Shown: in pieces, positions 45,638-55,283 of the stretch | How the letters are laid out: every line of letters begins with the position of its first letter | Numbering within the stretch: the first letter of the stretch is position 1 | Assembly (NCBI GenBank): GCA_015065645.1 | Contig: SVPW01000001.1 | Coordinates: 1 to 64,000 of the forward strand | DNA length: 64,000 bases | Origin: Oscillospiraceae bacterium | GTDB lineage: Bacteria > Bacillota > Clostridia > Oscillospirales > Acutalibacteraceae | Direction of reading: 5' to 3' | Program-made: the position numbers and the translations under genes | The notes under the pieces: generated by a model | What the model saw: only the letters and a program-made list of their open reading frames with translations | What the model was told of the DNA's origin: nothing | The model's database searches: none

Positions 45638-48370
45638 TTACTCCTTTCCTTTTTTCATTACATTGCGCTTACGCTCAAGTTCGTTATCAATATCATCACT
45701 GTAACGGTAAAGAACATCTCTTGGGTCCTCATAACTGTATGCTACACGGCGAAAAGCATTTGAAATACAACGACCTAAATAATACGAAGCAGCAGTTTGC
45801 GGTATATCACTTACAGATTCCCAAGCAAGCGATAAATTCTTACGCTCATTTGCTGTCCAGTTTAGATTTTCAAAAGCCACAAGGTTTGCGGTATTATATC
45901 TTGCCGATTTTCCAAGTATCATTTCAACCTGACGACCAAAAGAGGTTTGAATTTCAGAATCCGCCCACCATTTTACAAAATTATATGATGCTTTAAGATT
46001 ATCCGAAGTGGATATAATTATTGTGGCATTACCCGAAGAGCTTTGAATACGGTTGATATTGCCGTTTTCATCAGCAAATCCCGGAATGGGATACATCTGC
46101 CACTGGCTCTCAATTTCAGGAGCTGCAACCGAAAGCTGATTATACATGGTATAGCTCATAATACCCATCGGCATTTCGCCTGTTCTAAAGCGGTTAAAGA
46201 AGTTAAATACCAACGGCAAGCCATGTTTAACATACAAATCGGTCCACTGAGTAAATGCATCAACTGCCGTTTGTTCTTTAAGCTGGCTTTTAGTAAGATC
46301 AGCATTATAAATGCTACCACCATGCTGCATCAAGAACATCTCAAAAATATCCTGACTTTCAGAAATACCAATCTCAAGATTATGCTGAATAAGCACCTTT
46401 TGAACGGCGTAAAATTCCTCCCAAGTATCAGGTATTTTAAGGTTTAGCTCCTCAAATACATCTGTACGGCAGAAAAGCATATTAAAGTTTTGTGTGAGAG
46501 GCATTGCATACAAACTTCCGTCAAATGTATACGGAATATATGCCGAATCATCATACTGACCTTTTATCCGGTCAAAGTCTTCAATTTTTCCTATATCCGC
46601 CAAAACACCACGAATTGCAAGGTTTGCTATATTAGCCTCACCAACAAACAGTGCAACATCAGGTCCCTTATCTGCCAAAATTGCCTGAGTTAGGGTATCT
46701 CCCGCACTTACAAGAGATAATTTAACATAGGTTTGGTACTGCTCGGTAAAGGTATCATCGCACATACGCTTAATGATCTGCATCTGATCTCTACCTGTAG
46801 CGGCACCGCTTACCATAATATCGCCCATATTTACCCAAACATCGATTTGTCCGCCATCGCCGCCGTTTTCGGAAGCAATGCTGTAATCCTCAACAAAGGA
46901 ATTAAAGAAGGACTTTAATCTGAACCAAAGATATTCAAAAAATCCGCTATCATTTTGTATAAGTGGTTTTGATACGGGGTTAAAGGTAATATAATCAAGT
47001 GTTATTGACTGACTTTGCAAAGTTATTATCATATTTGCAAGTGAATCAATACCGTTTTTAAAGTTACTTAAATTAGCAGGAATTTTATGAGGCTTTTCAA
47101 CATACTCCTTGAGTACACGAACCATATCATAAATTACCGATGTTTCGCTTCCCTCATCATCCTGCGACCAACGCTCTATTCTTTTAGCTATATCCTCAAG
47201 CTTAACAATAGAATCCTTTAAGAAAGGAATTAAGGAGGGCAATTCCTTATCAAGATAATAATCACGGTAAACATCAGGATTGGCACCGGTAATACTGATT
47301 ATCTGACGATACATAGAATTACATTGGCCGATATATTCCTGAATTTCTATAATTTCCTGTTCAAGATGAGCATCGTTTACCTGCATACGAAGAGTGTGAG
47401 CACCCTTTGTAAGATAAAGCTTATAGGCTTCTCCGTTTTTATCCTCTATACGAAAATCAATATAATCACTTGCATAAGGAAACAGTACATTATCAAACTG
47501 TGCAAAAGGAACTTCGCCGTCAATATAAATGCGTCTTCCAACGCCGATTCCTCTCAAAGCGTCCTGTTCGTATCTTACATCAAGTGCATAATAACCGTCC
47601 TGTTCAACATCAAACTGCCATTCAAGCCATTGACCGGCTTCGGAAAAACTGCTTCCGCCGATTATATTAAGTGATATACGGTCATGATAATTAGGAACAA
47701 TACTGGGTGAACTGCGGTCATAAGTAGGGATTAAAGAAGAATCAGATTTAAAGCTTGTGAGCTCTGCCTGAATTGTTACAGCTTCCGTTGCTTTTTCATT
47801 ATTTGCAGAATTTTCCTTTAAATATTCTTCATAGCTTTTAAGATTGCTTTGGTAAAAATAAACCTTAGCTATTTCAACCGCTTCACAGCTCATGGTAATA
47901 TTGAGGGTATACTCCCCTGCTTTAAGAGAAACCGCCTGATTTCCTGTTTTTGAGGATATACCAAAAATGACTGTTTGCCAATCAAAATGCTCACGCATTT
48001 CAGGAACAACCTCATTATCATAGCTATCTGTTTTAAAGCGTTCACCATCACGAATATCGCTCCAAATGCGGGAAAACTCAATATGCTGAGTAAAACTATC
48101 CGTTCCATTTGTGATTACAATATCAGCTTCGGGATTTACCACCCTGCCCTCAACAGCACGATAAACAACCGCCAAATTATAATCCCCATCAGACTCTGCC
48201 GTCAAACTGAATGTGGCAGATTCTTCTTCGGCAATGCTTACATATTGGGTATATTCGGTTTTTGAAACGCCGACTTCATTTTCAGCAAATACACAAACAG
48301 CAAAGCACTGTATTGCTATTAACAACACAATTAAAGCCGCTATACCCCTTTTTAAATATGTTTTATACAT
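45638..48370 (-). CDS. Large extracellular solute-binding protein with N-terminal beta modules
   Basis: A protein of about 910 residues. After an N-terminal signal segment, about 500 residues hold two beta-sandwich-like modules (around AEEESATFSLTAESDGDYNLA and GQWLEWQFDVEQDGYYAL) and a helical hairpin region. The C-terminal part of about 400 residues is a family 1 sugar-binding protein (GPDVALFVGEANIANLA, WEEFYAVQKVL, SSSGNATIIISTSDN). Ordinary binding proteins are 420-550 residues, so this is a fusion with glycan-binding-like modules. No lipobox is evident. The ATG at 48370 follows AAGGAG; a frame extension upstream lacks one. It feeds the two permeases downstream. Confidence 0.85.
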   Translation of the reverse strand: MYKTYLKRGIAALIVLLIAIQCFAVCVFAENEVGVSKTEYTQYVSIAEEESATFSLTAESDGDYNLAVVYRAVEGRVVNPEADIVITNGTDSFTQHIEFSRIWSDIRDGERFKTDSYDNEVVPEMREHFDWQTVIFGISSKTGNQAVSLKAGEYTLNITMSCEAVEIAKVYFYQSNLKSYEEYLKENSANNEKATEAVTIQAELTSFKSDSSLIPTYDRSSPSIVPNYHDRISLNIIGGSSFSEAGQWLEWQFDVEQDGYYALDVRYEQDALRGIGVGRRIYIDGEVPFAQFDNVLFPYASDYIDFRIEDKNGEAYKLYLTKGAHTLRMQVNDAHLEQEIIEIQEYIGQCNSMYRQIISITGANPDVYRDYYLDKELPSLIPFLKDSIVKLEDIAKRIERWSQDDEGSETSVIYDMVRVLKEYVEKPHKIPANLSNFKNGIDSLANMIITLQSQSITLDYITFNPVSKPLIQNDSGFFEYLWFRLKSFFNSFVEDYSIASENGGDGGQIDVWVNMGDIMVSGAATGRDQMQIIKRMCDDTFTEQYQTYVKLSLVSAGDTLTQAILADKGPDVALFVGEANIANLAIRGVLADIGKIEDFDRIKGQYDDSAYIPYTFDGSLYAMPLTQNFNMLFCRTDVFEELNLKIPDTWEEFYAVQKVLIQHNLEIGISESQDIFEMFLMQHGGSIYNADLTKSQLKEQTAVDAFTQWTDLYVKHGLPLVFNFFNRFRTGEMPMGIMSYTMYNQLSVAAPEIESQWQMYPIPGFADENGNINRIQSSSGNATIIISTSDNLKASYNFVKWWADSEIQTSFGRQVEMILGKSARYNTANLVAFENLNWTANERKNLSLAWESVSDIPQTAASYYLGRCISNAFRRVAYSYEDPRDVLYRYSDDIDNELERKRNVMKKGKE

Positions 48371-48409
48371 AAAACTACTCCTTAGCAAAACATACAATAG
48401 GTTATAACA

Positions 48410-49377
48410 TCAACCAACAAGACCTGAGCTTACCATTGTTCTTACAAATCTCTTTTGTAAAACAGCAAACAGGATAAATATCGGCAACATACACACAATA
48501 CAAGCCGCCTGTTTAAGAGTCATAACCTTATACGGGTTATAGGCATCGCTTGACATCATATTTTGAAGCGATAAGCCGATATTTGAAAGATTTACCGAAA
48601 GTGTTCTTATTTGGGTAAAGAAGGTGGACATTGTATAATAATCGTTCCAATACCACACCATTGAGAATAAAAATGTAGTAAGAATGGGACCGCCTGCATT
48701 GGGAGCCATTATTTTTATAAAGGTTTTGAAATAACCGCAACCATCTATCATAGCGGCTTCCTCAAGCTCAACCGGTATTCCCTTGAAATACTGGCGGAAA
48801 ATAAGAATAAACAAGCCTGCACGAAGACCTTGACCCAATACCGCTAAAATAAACATGGTAGAATAGCTATCAAGCATATTAACCTTTAAGCTATCACCAA
48901 AAATAAGACCTAAAATTCCAAAAATATCAAAATCGCTAAACAGCAAATAGTTAGGCAGGTTTATCATCTGAGGAGGAACGATTACGGTGAAAATCACAAC
49001 CAAAAAGAGTATATTTGAACCCTTAAATTTGAAACGGGCAAAGCCGTAACCCGTAACGGCACAGATAATAACCTGTAAAATTGTTGATACAACCGAAATA
49101 ATTACGGTATTTTTAAAAGCAACATCAAATTTTAAGCTATCAAACACAAGCTTGAAATTTTCCAAGGTGAAGTTTTTAGGAATCCAAACAATGGAAAGAT
49201 CCCACATATCGGCAGAATCCCTAAAAGCCATACTAACATATAAATTATGGGGTAAAGAATGATAAATGCCATTTCCAGCATAAAGAAAAGACGGACAACT
49301 GACCATATTACCTTACCCAAAAAATACAATGGAGAAACCGCAATATTATCGGTATTTAATCTTTTTGGTGTACTCAA
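48410..49377 (-). CDS. Carbohydrate ABC transporter permease (MalG type), interrupted by an apparent frameshift
   Basis: The reading frame is split. From the ATG at 49377, which overlaps the previous permease stop by 4 nt, the frame encodes a normal N terminus up to FIILYPIIYML. After about 49231-49236 the protein continues in another frame with SMAFRDSADMW and the rest of a MalG-type permease, including the ATPase loop ELEEAAMIDGCG. The total length is one base short of a multiple of three, as if one base were lost after the TTA codon. Joined, the protein would have about 322 residues and six membrane segments. This could be an assembly or sequencing error or a real mutation disabling the first importer. 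Confidence 0.85.
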
Positions 49378-50309
49378 AATGCCTTCCGTCCTTTCTTTTT
49401 ATTTTTTATCTTCTTTTCCTTAAACGGAATAAAGAGAGATGTAAGAAGAATCAGCAAAACCAATGTAACAATTATTACAATAAAGTAAATCCAGCTCATT
49501 GCCGAAGCATAAGAATAGTTATAATTAGTAAATGCCGCTTCAAGTATATATTTCATTACCTGGTTATCGTAATTAATAAAATGATCAATAGCCGTGTAAA
49601 TTATGTTCACAAGAATATAAGGTGATACCGCCGGAAATGTAACCTTCCAGAAGGTTTCCCAACCGGTTGCGCCTTCAACCTGCGCCACCTCGTAATATGT
49701 ATGAGGAATGGTCAAAAGACCCATTAGGAATACTATTATCTGAACACTGCTTCCCCAAATAAGATCAGTAACATTTGAAACAAGTGATCCTATTTGATTT
49801 ACAAGTGAAGCAGGCAATCCAAATTCATAAAGCATATCAGTGAGCAATGCTGCACTAAAGATATTACCTGAGCCACCGCTACCCATAACGGTTGTGGTAA
49901 GGCTGGTTTTAATAATAGAGGCAATAACGCCCGAAGAAATAAGGATAGGGATGAAGAAGATGGCACGCATCATTCCCCTGCCCTTGAACTTTTGATTTAA
50001 TACAATAGCCACAAAAAGGCTGAATACCAATATAATCGGTACTCTATAAAGCATATCACCCAAGGATTCCGTTAATTTTTGCGGAAAAAGAGAATCGGTT
50101 ATTAATGAATATTTATAGTGAGAAAAAATTCCGTCAGAAAGTTCACTGTATCTATATCCTATTCCCTGCACGAACTCAAAATTTGTAAACGAATAACGCA
50201 AAAGATTAAACATTGCCTGCAAAAAGAAGACAATTATACCTATAAGCCAAGGTAAGATGAATAAAAATCCCGCCCTTGCCCTTTGTTGTTTTATAGTTTT
50301 CCTTTTCAT
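49374..50309 (-). CDS. Carbohydrate ABC transporter permease (MalF/UgpA type)
   Basis: A 311-residue permease with six membrane segments, an N-terminal RARAGFLFILPWLIG start typical of this family and the ATPase-docking loop YEVAQVEGATG. It is the partner of the frameshifted permease and uses the binding protein encoded upstream. A stable hairpin separates it from that binding protein gene. Confidence 0.92.
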   Translation of the reverse strand: MKRKTIKQQRARAGFLFILPWLIGIIVFFLQAMFNLLRYSFTNFEFVQGIGYRYSELSDGIFSHYKYSLITDSLFPQKLTESLGDMLYRVPIILVFSLFVAIVLNQKFKGRGMMRAIFFIPILISSGVIASIIKTSLTTTVMGSGGSGNIFSAALLTDMLYEFGLPASLVNQIGSLVSNVTDLIWGSSVQIIVFLMGLLTIPHTYYEVAQVEGATGWETFWKVTFPAVSPYILVNIIYTAIDHFINYDNQVMKYILEAAFTNYNYSYASAMSWIYFIVIIVTLVLLILLTSLFIPFKEKKIKNKKKGRKAF

Positions 50310-50345
50310 AAATATAACTGACCTTTCTTTGCTTTTTTGGTTTAG

Positions 50346-50375
50346 TGCGGCACAGAGTTTTTGCTCTGTGCCGCA
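50346..50375 (-). other. Stable hairpin between binding protein and permease genes
   Basis: A perfect 12-bp GC-rich stem TGCGGCACAGAG/CTCTGTGCCGCA (50346-50357 with 50364-50375) starts 10 nt after the binding protein stop. No T tract follows on the transcribed strand, so it is more likely an mRNA-stabilising or processing element that raises binding protein over permease, as in other sugar importer operons, than a full terminator. Confidence 0.6.
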
Positions 50376-50385
50376 TCATTTAAAA

Positions 50386-51711
50386 TTACTGACCGATAGT
50401 TCTGGTGATTGCGCTTGTTACAATGTTATTCATTGAAGCGGAAACTTCTTCTGCCGGCTTCAAGTCATACATAAGTCCGCCCCAGAATTCTTCCTGATAG
50501 TTACCCCAGCCGGAAAGTGATTCAAGCTTAGAGGAAACCTTATTAGCCTTTGCAAGATAATCGGTAATGATGCTCTCATGCTCCTTAGTCATCATCTTAT
50601 ACTGACGAGCATTCCAAGTGGAGTTGTTTTCCTTGCCACCATCTATCAAACGGCGTACCCAGAAATAGTTCCAAGCCATACCGCCAACAGGGTTCTGAGC
50701 ATTAACGGGAACAAAGTTGGTAATAAGGTTACTTGCGGCATAATATTTGCCATCACTTGAACTCTTAGGCAACGGTACGATACCGATTTCATCGTTCATG
50801 GTTTTAAGAAGATCATAAGCACCGATAGCGTGCTGAGGACGCTCTACAAACATAGCGATCTGTCTTGCGGGGAATTCGGTAAAGCCTGCAATGCTGGGCT
50901 CCATAGAACCATCAGCAATAAGATCCTTATAGAAGTTAAGACCTGCAATAGTGTTTGCTGCACTAAGCTTTGAAATATATTTTCCGCTTGCAGCATCGTA
51001 ATCAATAATATTACCGCCGTTTGCAAGAGCAAAAACTTCTCTATAGTGTGTACCTATACCATAGCAGCTAACGGTTGTATTATCACTTTCATAAATGGTT
51101 GCCTTTTTAGCAAGCTCACGAAGCTTATCAAATGTCCACTGATCGTTTTGATAAAGGGTATAAGGATCTTCAATACCCTGCTCTTCAAACAATGTCTTAT
51201 TATAATAAACAAAGAATGTATCAACCTCAGCGGTGTTTACTGCATAATAGTTATCACCGATTTTGAAGTTATTGAGAACGCCCATATCCCAATAGGGATC
51301 ATCCATAACAAGATACTCATTAATAGGAGCTGCGATATTACCGTACATAAAGGAAAGGGCGGTAGCATCGGTCATAACACCGGTATCGGGCGGGTTACCT
51401 GCAGCTACCATTCCGGGAAGCTTTGAGGTATACTCACTGTAACCCATAGGAATCCAATCGATAGTAATATCATATCTATCCATAAATTCCAAGGTTACCT
51501 GCTTGTCATACTCGTTCATATCGTCCATAGAGCCAACCTTAACGATAGTTGAGCCCTTTGCACTTTCGAACATTTTTTCCTGTGCGGTCCATTCCATTTT
51601 AAGAGCATCTTTAATTTCGGTGTCATCCTTTTTCTTTTCATCGGAGCCACAGCCCACAACGCTGAAAAGAAGAAAAGCACTCATTAAAACAGCAAGAACT
51701 TTTTTCATCAT
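50386..51711 (-). CDS. Sugar ABC transporter substrate-binding lipoprotein
   Basis: A 441-residue family 1 binding protein with lipobox SVVGC (C21) and a normal two-lobe length. GMVAAGNPPDTGVMTDATAL and AFVNGG-type segments around the cleft fit carbohydrate binding. AGGAGG precedes a double ATG. It is the receptor of the first importer. It lies 17 nt after the DUF4832 lipoprotein gene, so its sugar may be a product of the secreted enzymes. Confidence 0.92.
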   Translation of the reverse strand: MMKKVLAVLMSAFLLFSVVGCGSDEKKKDDTEIKDALKMEWTAQEKMFESAKGSTIVKVGSMDDMNEYDKQVTLEFMDRYDITIDWIPMGYSEYTSKLPGMVAAGNPPDTGVMTDATALSFMYGNIAAPINEYLVMDDPYWDMGVLNNFKIGDNYYAVNTAEVDTFFVYYNKTLFEEQGIEDPYTLYQNDQWTFDKLRELAKKATIYESDNTTVSCYGIGTHYREVFALANGGNIIDYDAASGKYISKLSAANTIAGLNFYKDLIADGSMEPSIAGFTEFPARQIAMFVERPQHAIGAYDLLKTMNDEIGIVPLPKSSSDGKYYAASNLITNFVPVNAQNPVGGMAWNYFWVRRLIDGGKENNSTWNARQYKMMTKEHESIITDYLAKANKVSSKLESLSGWGNYQEEFWGGLMYDLKPAEEVSASMNNIVTSAITRTIGQ

Positions 51712-51728
51712 TTTTGTTTCCTCCTAAA

Positions 51729-53222
51729 TTAAATTTCAAATTCATAAATCACGGTACAACCATTGCTATACCGTAAATTATTACCAACTCGTGCGCCTGT
51801 GCCTTCGCTATTGCAAAGCCTGAATGCAAGCCTATATTCACCTGAATCATCCGGTAAATCAATAGTGCCCTTTACCGTATGGGTAAGTAATTTACCATCC
51901 TCATAATCCTTGGGATTACGGCTATTCCAGCTTTCAGGATCACCGGCCTTTACCTCACTCACAATATTGCCCTTTTTATCAAGGATAACAAGGCTGCTTT
52001 GCATATGGAATGCGGCAGAAAAACCATAGTTTACAAGCTTCAAATCAACATCAAGCTTACCGCCTGTGTTAAGCTCACCCGAAAGGTCAGCCTCTTTAAG
52101 CTCAAGCTTATAACCAAGATAATCGGAAATAAAATCAAAAGCATATCTTGTTACTTTTTCACCCTTGGCATTCAAAAACCAGCCGGGAGCATAGGTGATG
52201 TTATTTTTCTTCAGCCATTCCTCGGAAATTTCCATTGTGAGCCAATCTTTCATTGGGTAATAGTTTGAATTTCCGTAATCGCCATAACCAAAAGCATCCT
52301 CAATAAAGCTATGGAAGATACTAAATGAATTTTGACGGAATGCGCTATACTGAATAATTGAGTCAAAAGCATCAATTTCATCACTGTTCTCATAGCCCCA
52401 GAAGCACTCACCGCCAACAGGTACAAACGGAGATTCCTCTACCACCTGCTTCCAATCATCCTCACCCGGATTCAATGTAGCGGCAGCAGAACAATTTCTG
52501 TAACCAAAGAAGCTATCATCGTGGAAGCCCAAGCGGCTGTAATTTTCATCTTTTTTATTGATAAGATTTTTAATTCCGGGATAACGAACCTGAACATAAA
52601 GCTGCTTTGGAGTCATTTCAATAATGCCCTTTAAAAGCTTTTTCTGGTCGTGCTCTAATTTATAGGAGTGCCACTCACCCCAAACACCAAGGAAGCCTGC
52701 CTCAACAACATGGATACGATCCACATTTTTCTCAAGCAAAGGCTTTAACTGCTTCATATGAGCAAGCATTATATCATCCTCAGCTTCACCCGTACCATCC
52801 ATACTGCCCTGATATGCAAAACGAACGGTAAGCTTCATTCCAAGCTCCTTTGCGGTATCAAAGCACTTTTGCATATTTTCAAAGGCATAATCAGGCAAAA
52901 CCGAATCATTTTTAAAAGCGGTTAAATAGAAATAAACCTGACAAATGGTTGAAGGGTACTCAGCATATCTTTGAGCAAATCTTCTGATATTTGCGGCCGG
53001 GTCATTCTGTACGGTTTGACCGTCATTACTTTTATTACCTACATTAACATAGGCTTCTCCACGCCAACCACGGTCAGGATTATAGCGAAGCTGCATATCC
53101 TGCTCACTTGTAATAGCATCAAATTTCAGGGTAACATGTGCATTTTGTGTTACACAGCCGCAAAGCGATGAAAACAGCATTACTGCCGTTAATACAAAAG
53201 CTATTAATCTGATTTTTTTCAT
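51729..53222 (-). CDS. DUF4874/DUF4832 lipoprotein
   Basis: A 497-residue lipoprotein with lipobox LCGC (C23). The DUF4874 part (about 45-200) starts RYNPDRGWRGEAYVNVGN and holds YFYLTAFKN and VRFAYQG. DUF4832 follows (about 200-497, with VVEAGFLGVWGEWHSY and GGECFWGYENSDE). The pattern resembles a TIM-barrel glycosidase with acidic residues, but no activity is established. It is closely similar to the middle of the 1922-residue dockerin protein. It overlaps the preceding gene by 4 nt. It probably acts at the cell surface on the glycan whose fragments the adjacent importer takes up. Confidence 0.85.
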   Translation of the reverse strand: MKKIRLIAFVLTAVMLFSSLCGCVTQNAHVTLKFDAITSEQDMQLRYNPDRGWRGEAYVNVGNKSNDGQTVQNDPAANIRRFAQRYAEYPSTICQVYFYLTAFKNDSVLPDYAFENMQKCFDTAKELGMKLTVRFAYQGSMDGTGEAEDDIMLAHMKQLKPLLEKNVDRIHVVEAGFLGVWGEWHSYKLEHDQKKLLKGIIEMTPKQLYVQVRYPGIKNLINKKDENYSRLGFHDDSFFGYRNCSAAATLNPGEDDWKQVVEESPFVPVGGECFWGYENSDEIDAFDSIIQYSAFRQNSFSIFHSFIEDAFGYGDYGNSNYYPMKDWLTMEISEEWLKKNNITYAPGWFLNAKGEKVTRYAFDFISDYLGYKLELKEADLSGELNTGGKLDVDLKLVNYGFSAAFHMQSSLVILDKKGNIVSEVKAGDPESWNSRNPKDYEDGKLLTHTVKGTIDLPDDSGEYRLAFRLCNSEGTGARVGNNLRYSNGCTVIYEFEI

Positions 53223-55261
53223 TTTACGGCACCCTTTCTTTTTTTCTTAATTACTAACACCGCTACCAATGCACCGCAAACAGCAACTACCGCACAAGCA
53301 GCAATCACTATTATAAGAACGGTATAATCCTTACTCATAGAAACTACCTTAGCGGTAATTCCGGCAGTATCCTTAGCAGCATTTACAACAACGCTTCCGC
53401 TGTTTGTTTCGGAAGATTTTGTGGTTATACGGTGATATTGGTAAACCTCAAACGGTTCTCCAAGAGAGTTAAGTGCATTTACAATCACATAATAGCGTGT
53501 AGCAGATTCAAGCCCTGTTACCGTTACCTTAGTTTCCTTTGAAGAAACCTTAATTGACTGAGCACATGCGTGATATACAGGCTCATTAATACCCTCACTC
53601 ACATTTTTGTAAACATCAATACGATAACCTGCAGCATTCTTTGCAGCATCATATTCAACAACAATGGAATCACTGTTAATTTCACTTACTTTAGATGTAT
53701 AAACACTTGTTGTTCCAACAGGAATACTGTCAAACTTTTCTCCTAAAGCAGGTCCTACCACTACAAGGTCATCATTATCGGCAAGCTCACCGTCACTAAG
53801 AGAATAAACATCACAATCATTAAATGTAATAAGTGTTTCAAGCTTATCGGTTTTATCAGTAATTTTATAAATACCGCCTACATAGCAGTTACCTGCAAGT
53901 CCGCCAACAGCCTGGAACTGTAATGTGGAAGAAATCATACTTCTTCCCTCATTTTTGCCGTATATGGGGTTCATCTTCATTTCCGAAAGGTCAGCCATTA
54001 CATAGCCTTCAAAGTTTGGAGGCATAAACATAATACCTTGGTCATCACTTTCGGCAACCTTCCACTTTTTGCTTCCCTTTTCAAGATATTTAGCTTTACC
54101 TTCACCAAGAAGCGTCCAAATATGCTCATCGCCCTTGGTAGAATAGATATTGAAGCGGAAGGTACTTACATCCGGCTGACCCGGATGGGGTTTAGCCGAT
54201 TTTATATAGAAAAGAATAGCTTCCAAATCATCAGTGTATGTATATGCAGGATATTTCAGCTCATAGAACGGGTTGGAATCTCGTATACCGCCAAGTGTTT
54301 TTGAAGAAATCTCAACCGAAGGATAACCCAATAGTCCGCCAACATTTGGAGCTAATACCGAATTGATATTACGCTTATGCTGATATGCCATAACACCGTA
54401 TTCATCAAGGTCATAACCCATTGGATAAGAGCTGAATGTATGCAAAACCTCTGCACGCATTGCATTATCAATAAGCTTTCTGCTTGACTTCAAATCAGTA
54501 TCGGTAACACCTGTGGTATAATATCTGCCCTCTTTTTCGCCGTTAAGCTTGATTTTAAGGCTATCGGTATTCTTGGTAACACCATAAACTGCGTTAAGGT
54601 AACCGGGACCGCTGATACCTCCCATATTTGAGAACTGTAATATAGTTTGATGAACCGAAAGCTCATTAAGGTTCTTTTCAGATTTATAATCATCAAGACC
54701 GATTTTTATATAGCCCTCAAAGCCGCTTGGAAGATCAAGGTAGATGCTTGTTGTTTTGAGTGTTTTCCACTCACGGCCATCCTTTGAAAGAATCTCTATT
54801 TCAGTTTCATTTTTTAGGCTTGCCCAATCGTATCCGCCAAGATACATCATTATTGCAACGCCTGCTTTACCCCAGTTATTACCTTTATCATCAGGACGGG
54901 AAATAGGCATTCTGAAATAATAGATTATATGGCTTACATTTTCAAGAGACTTAGGTTCGTTATAAACGATTTTAAAGCCCTGATCACCTGTAATATTATG
55001 ATAACCACGAAGCGAATCATAATTAAACTTTACGGCATTTACACCGCCAAGAGCACCCAATGTATTTACACATACGGCAGAGCCCTCTTTTTCTGCACAA
55101 ATAACCTCATCATCGTCAAACTTTTCCCCAACCTTACGGCGGCTGAAATCCTCCCAAATAACACCTTCGGTAGAATCATCGGCTGCAGTGGATGCAAAGT
55201 TCATCGGAATAACCGAAAACAGCAGGGTCAAAGCAAGACACAAAACAATTACTCGTTTCAT
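53219..55261 (-). CDS. Cell-surface protein with beta modules, fibronectin III-like domain and C-terminal membrane anchor
   Basis: A 680-residue protein: a signal peptide (1-26), two related beta-rich modules (about 30-240 and 270-480, each with a PSGFEGY or PPNFEGY turn and a GG-x-G segment like those in the repeat proteins downstream), a fibronectin type III-like domain (about 520-620) and a C-terminal membrane helix (about 645-668) with a basic tail KKKRKGAVK. It has no LPXTG motif. It probably binds glycan at the surface. It lies 22 nt after the GH2 gene. Confidence 0.8.
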   Translation of the reverse strand: MKRVIVLCLALTLLFSVIPMNFASTAADDSTEGVIWEDFSRRKVGEKFDDDEVICAEKEGSAVCVNTLGALGGVNAVKFNYDSLRGYHNITGDQGFKIVYNEPKSLENVSHIIYYFRMPISRPDDKGNNWGKAGVAIMMYLGGYDWASLKNETEIEILSKDGREWKTLKTTSIYLDLPSGFEGYIKIGLDDYKSEKNLNELSVHQTILQFSNMGGISGPGYLNAVYGVTKNTDSLKIKLNGEKEGRYYTTGVTDTDLKSSRKLIDNAMRAEVLHTFSSYPMGYDLDEYGVMAYQHKRNINSVLAPNVGGLLGYPSVEISSKTLGGIRDSNPFYELKYPAYTYTDDLEAILFYIKSAKPHPGQPDVSTFRFNIYSTKGDEHIWTLLGEGKAKYLEKGSKKWKVAESDDQGIMFMPPNFEGYVMADLSEMKMNPIYGKNEGRSMISSTLQFQAVGGLAGNCYVGGIYKITDKTDKLETLITFNDCDVYSLSDGELADNDDLVVVGPALGEKFDSIPVGTTSVYTSKVSEINSDSIVVEYDAAKNAAGYRIDVYKNVSEGINEPVYHACAQSIKVSSKETKVTVTGLESATRYYVIVNALNSLGEPFEVYQYHRITTKSSETNSGSVVVNAAKDTAGITAKVVSMSKDYTVLIIVIAACAVVAVCGALVAVLVIKKKRKGAVK

Positions 55262-55283
55262 AATTTCCTCCTAATCCTTATAT

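Noticed and set aside
50346..50375. Intrinsic terminator within the importer operon
   Set aside because: The stem is strong but no T tract follows on the transcribed strand, so I list it as a processing or stability hairpin.
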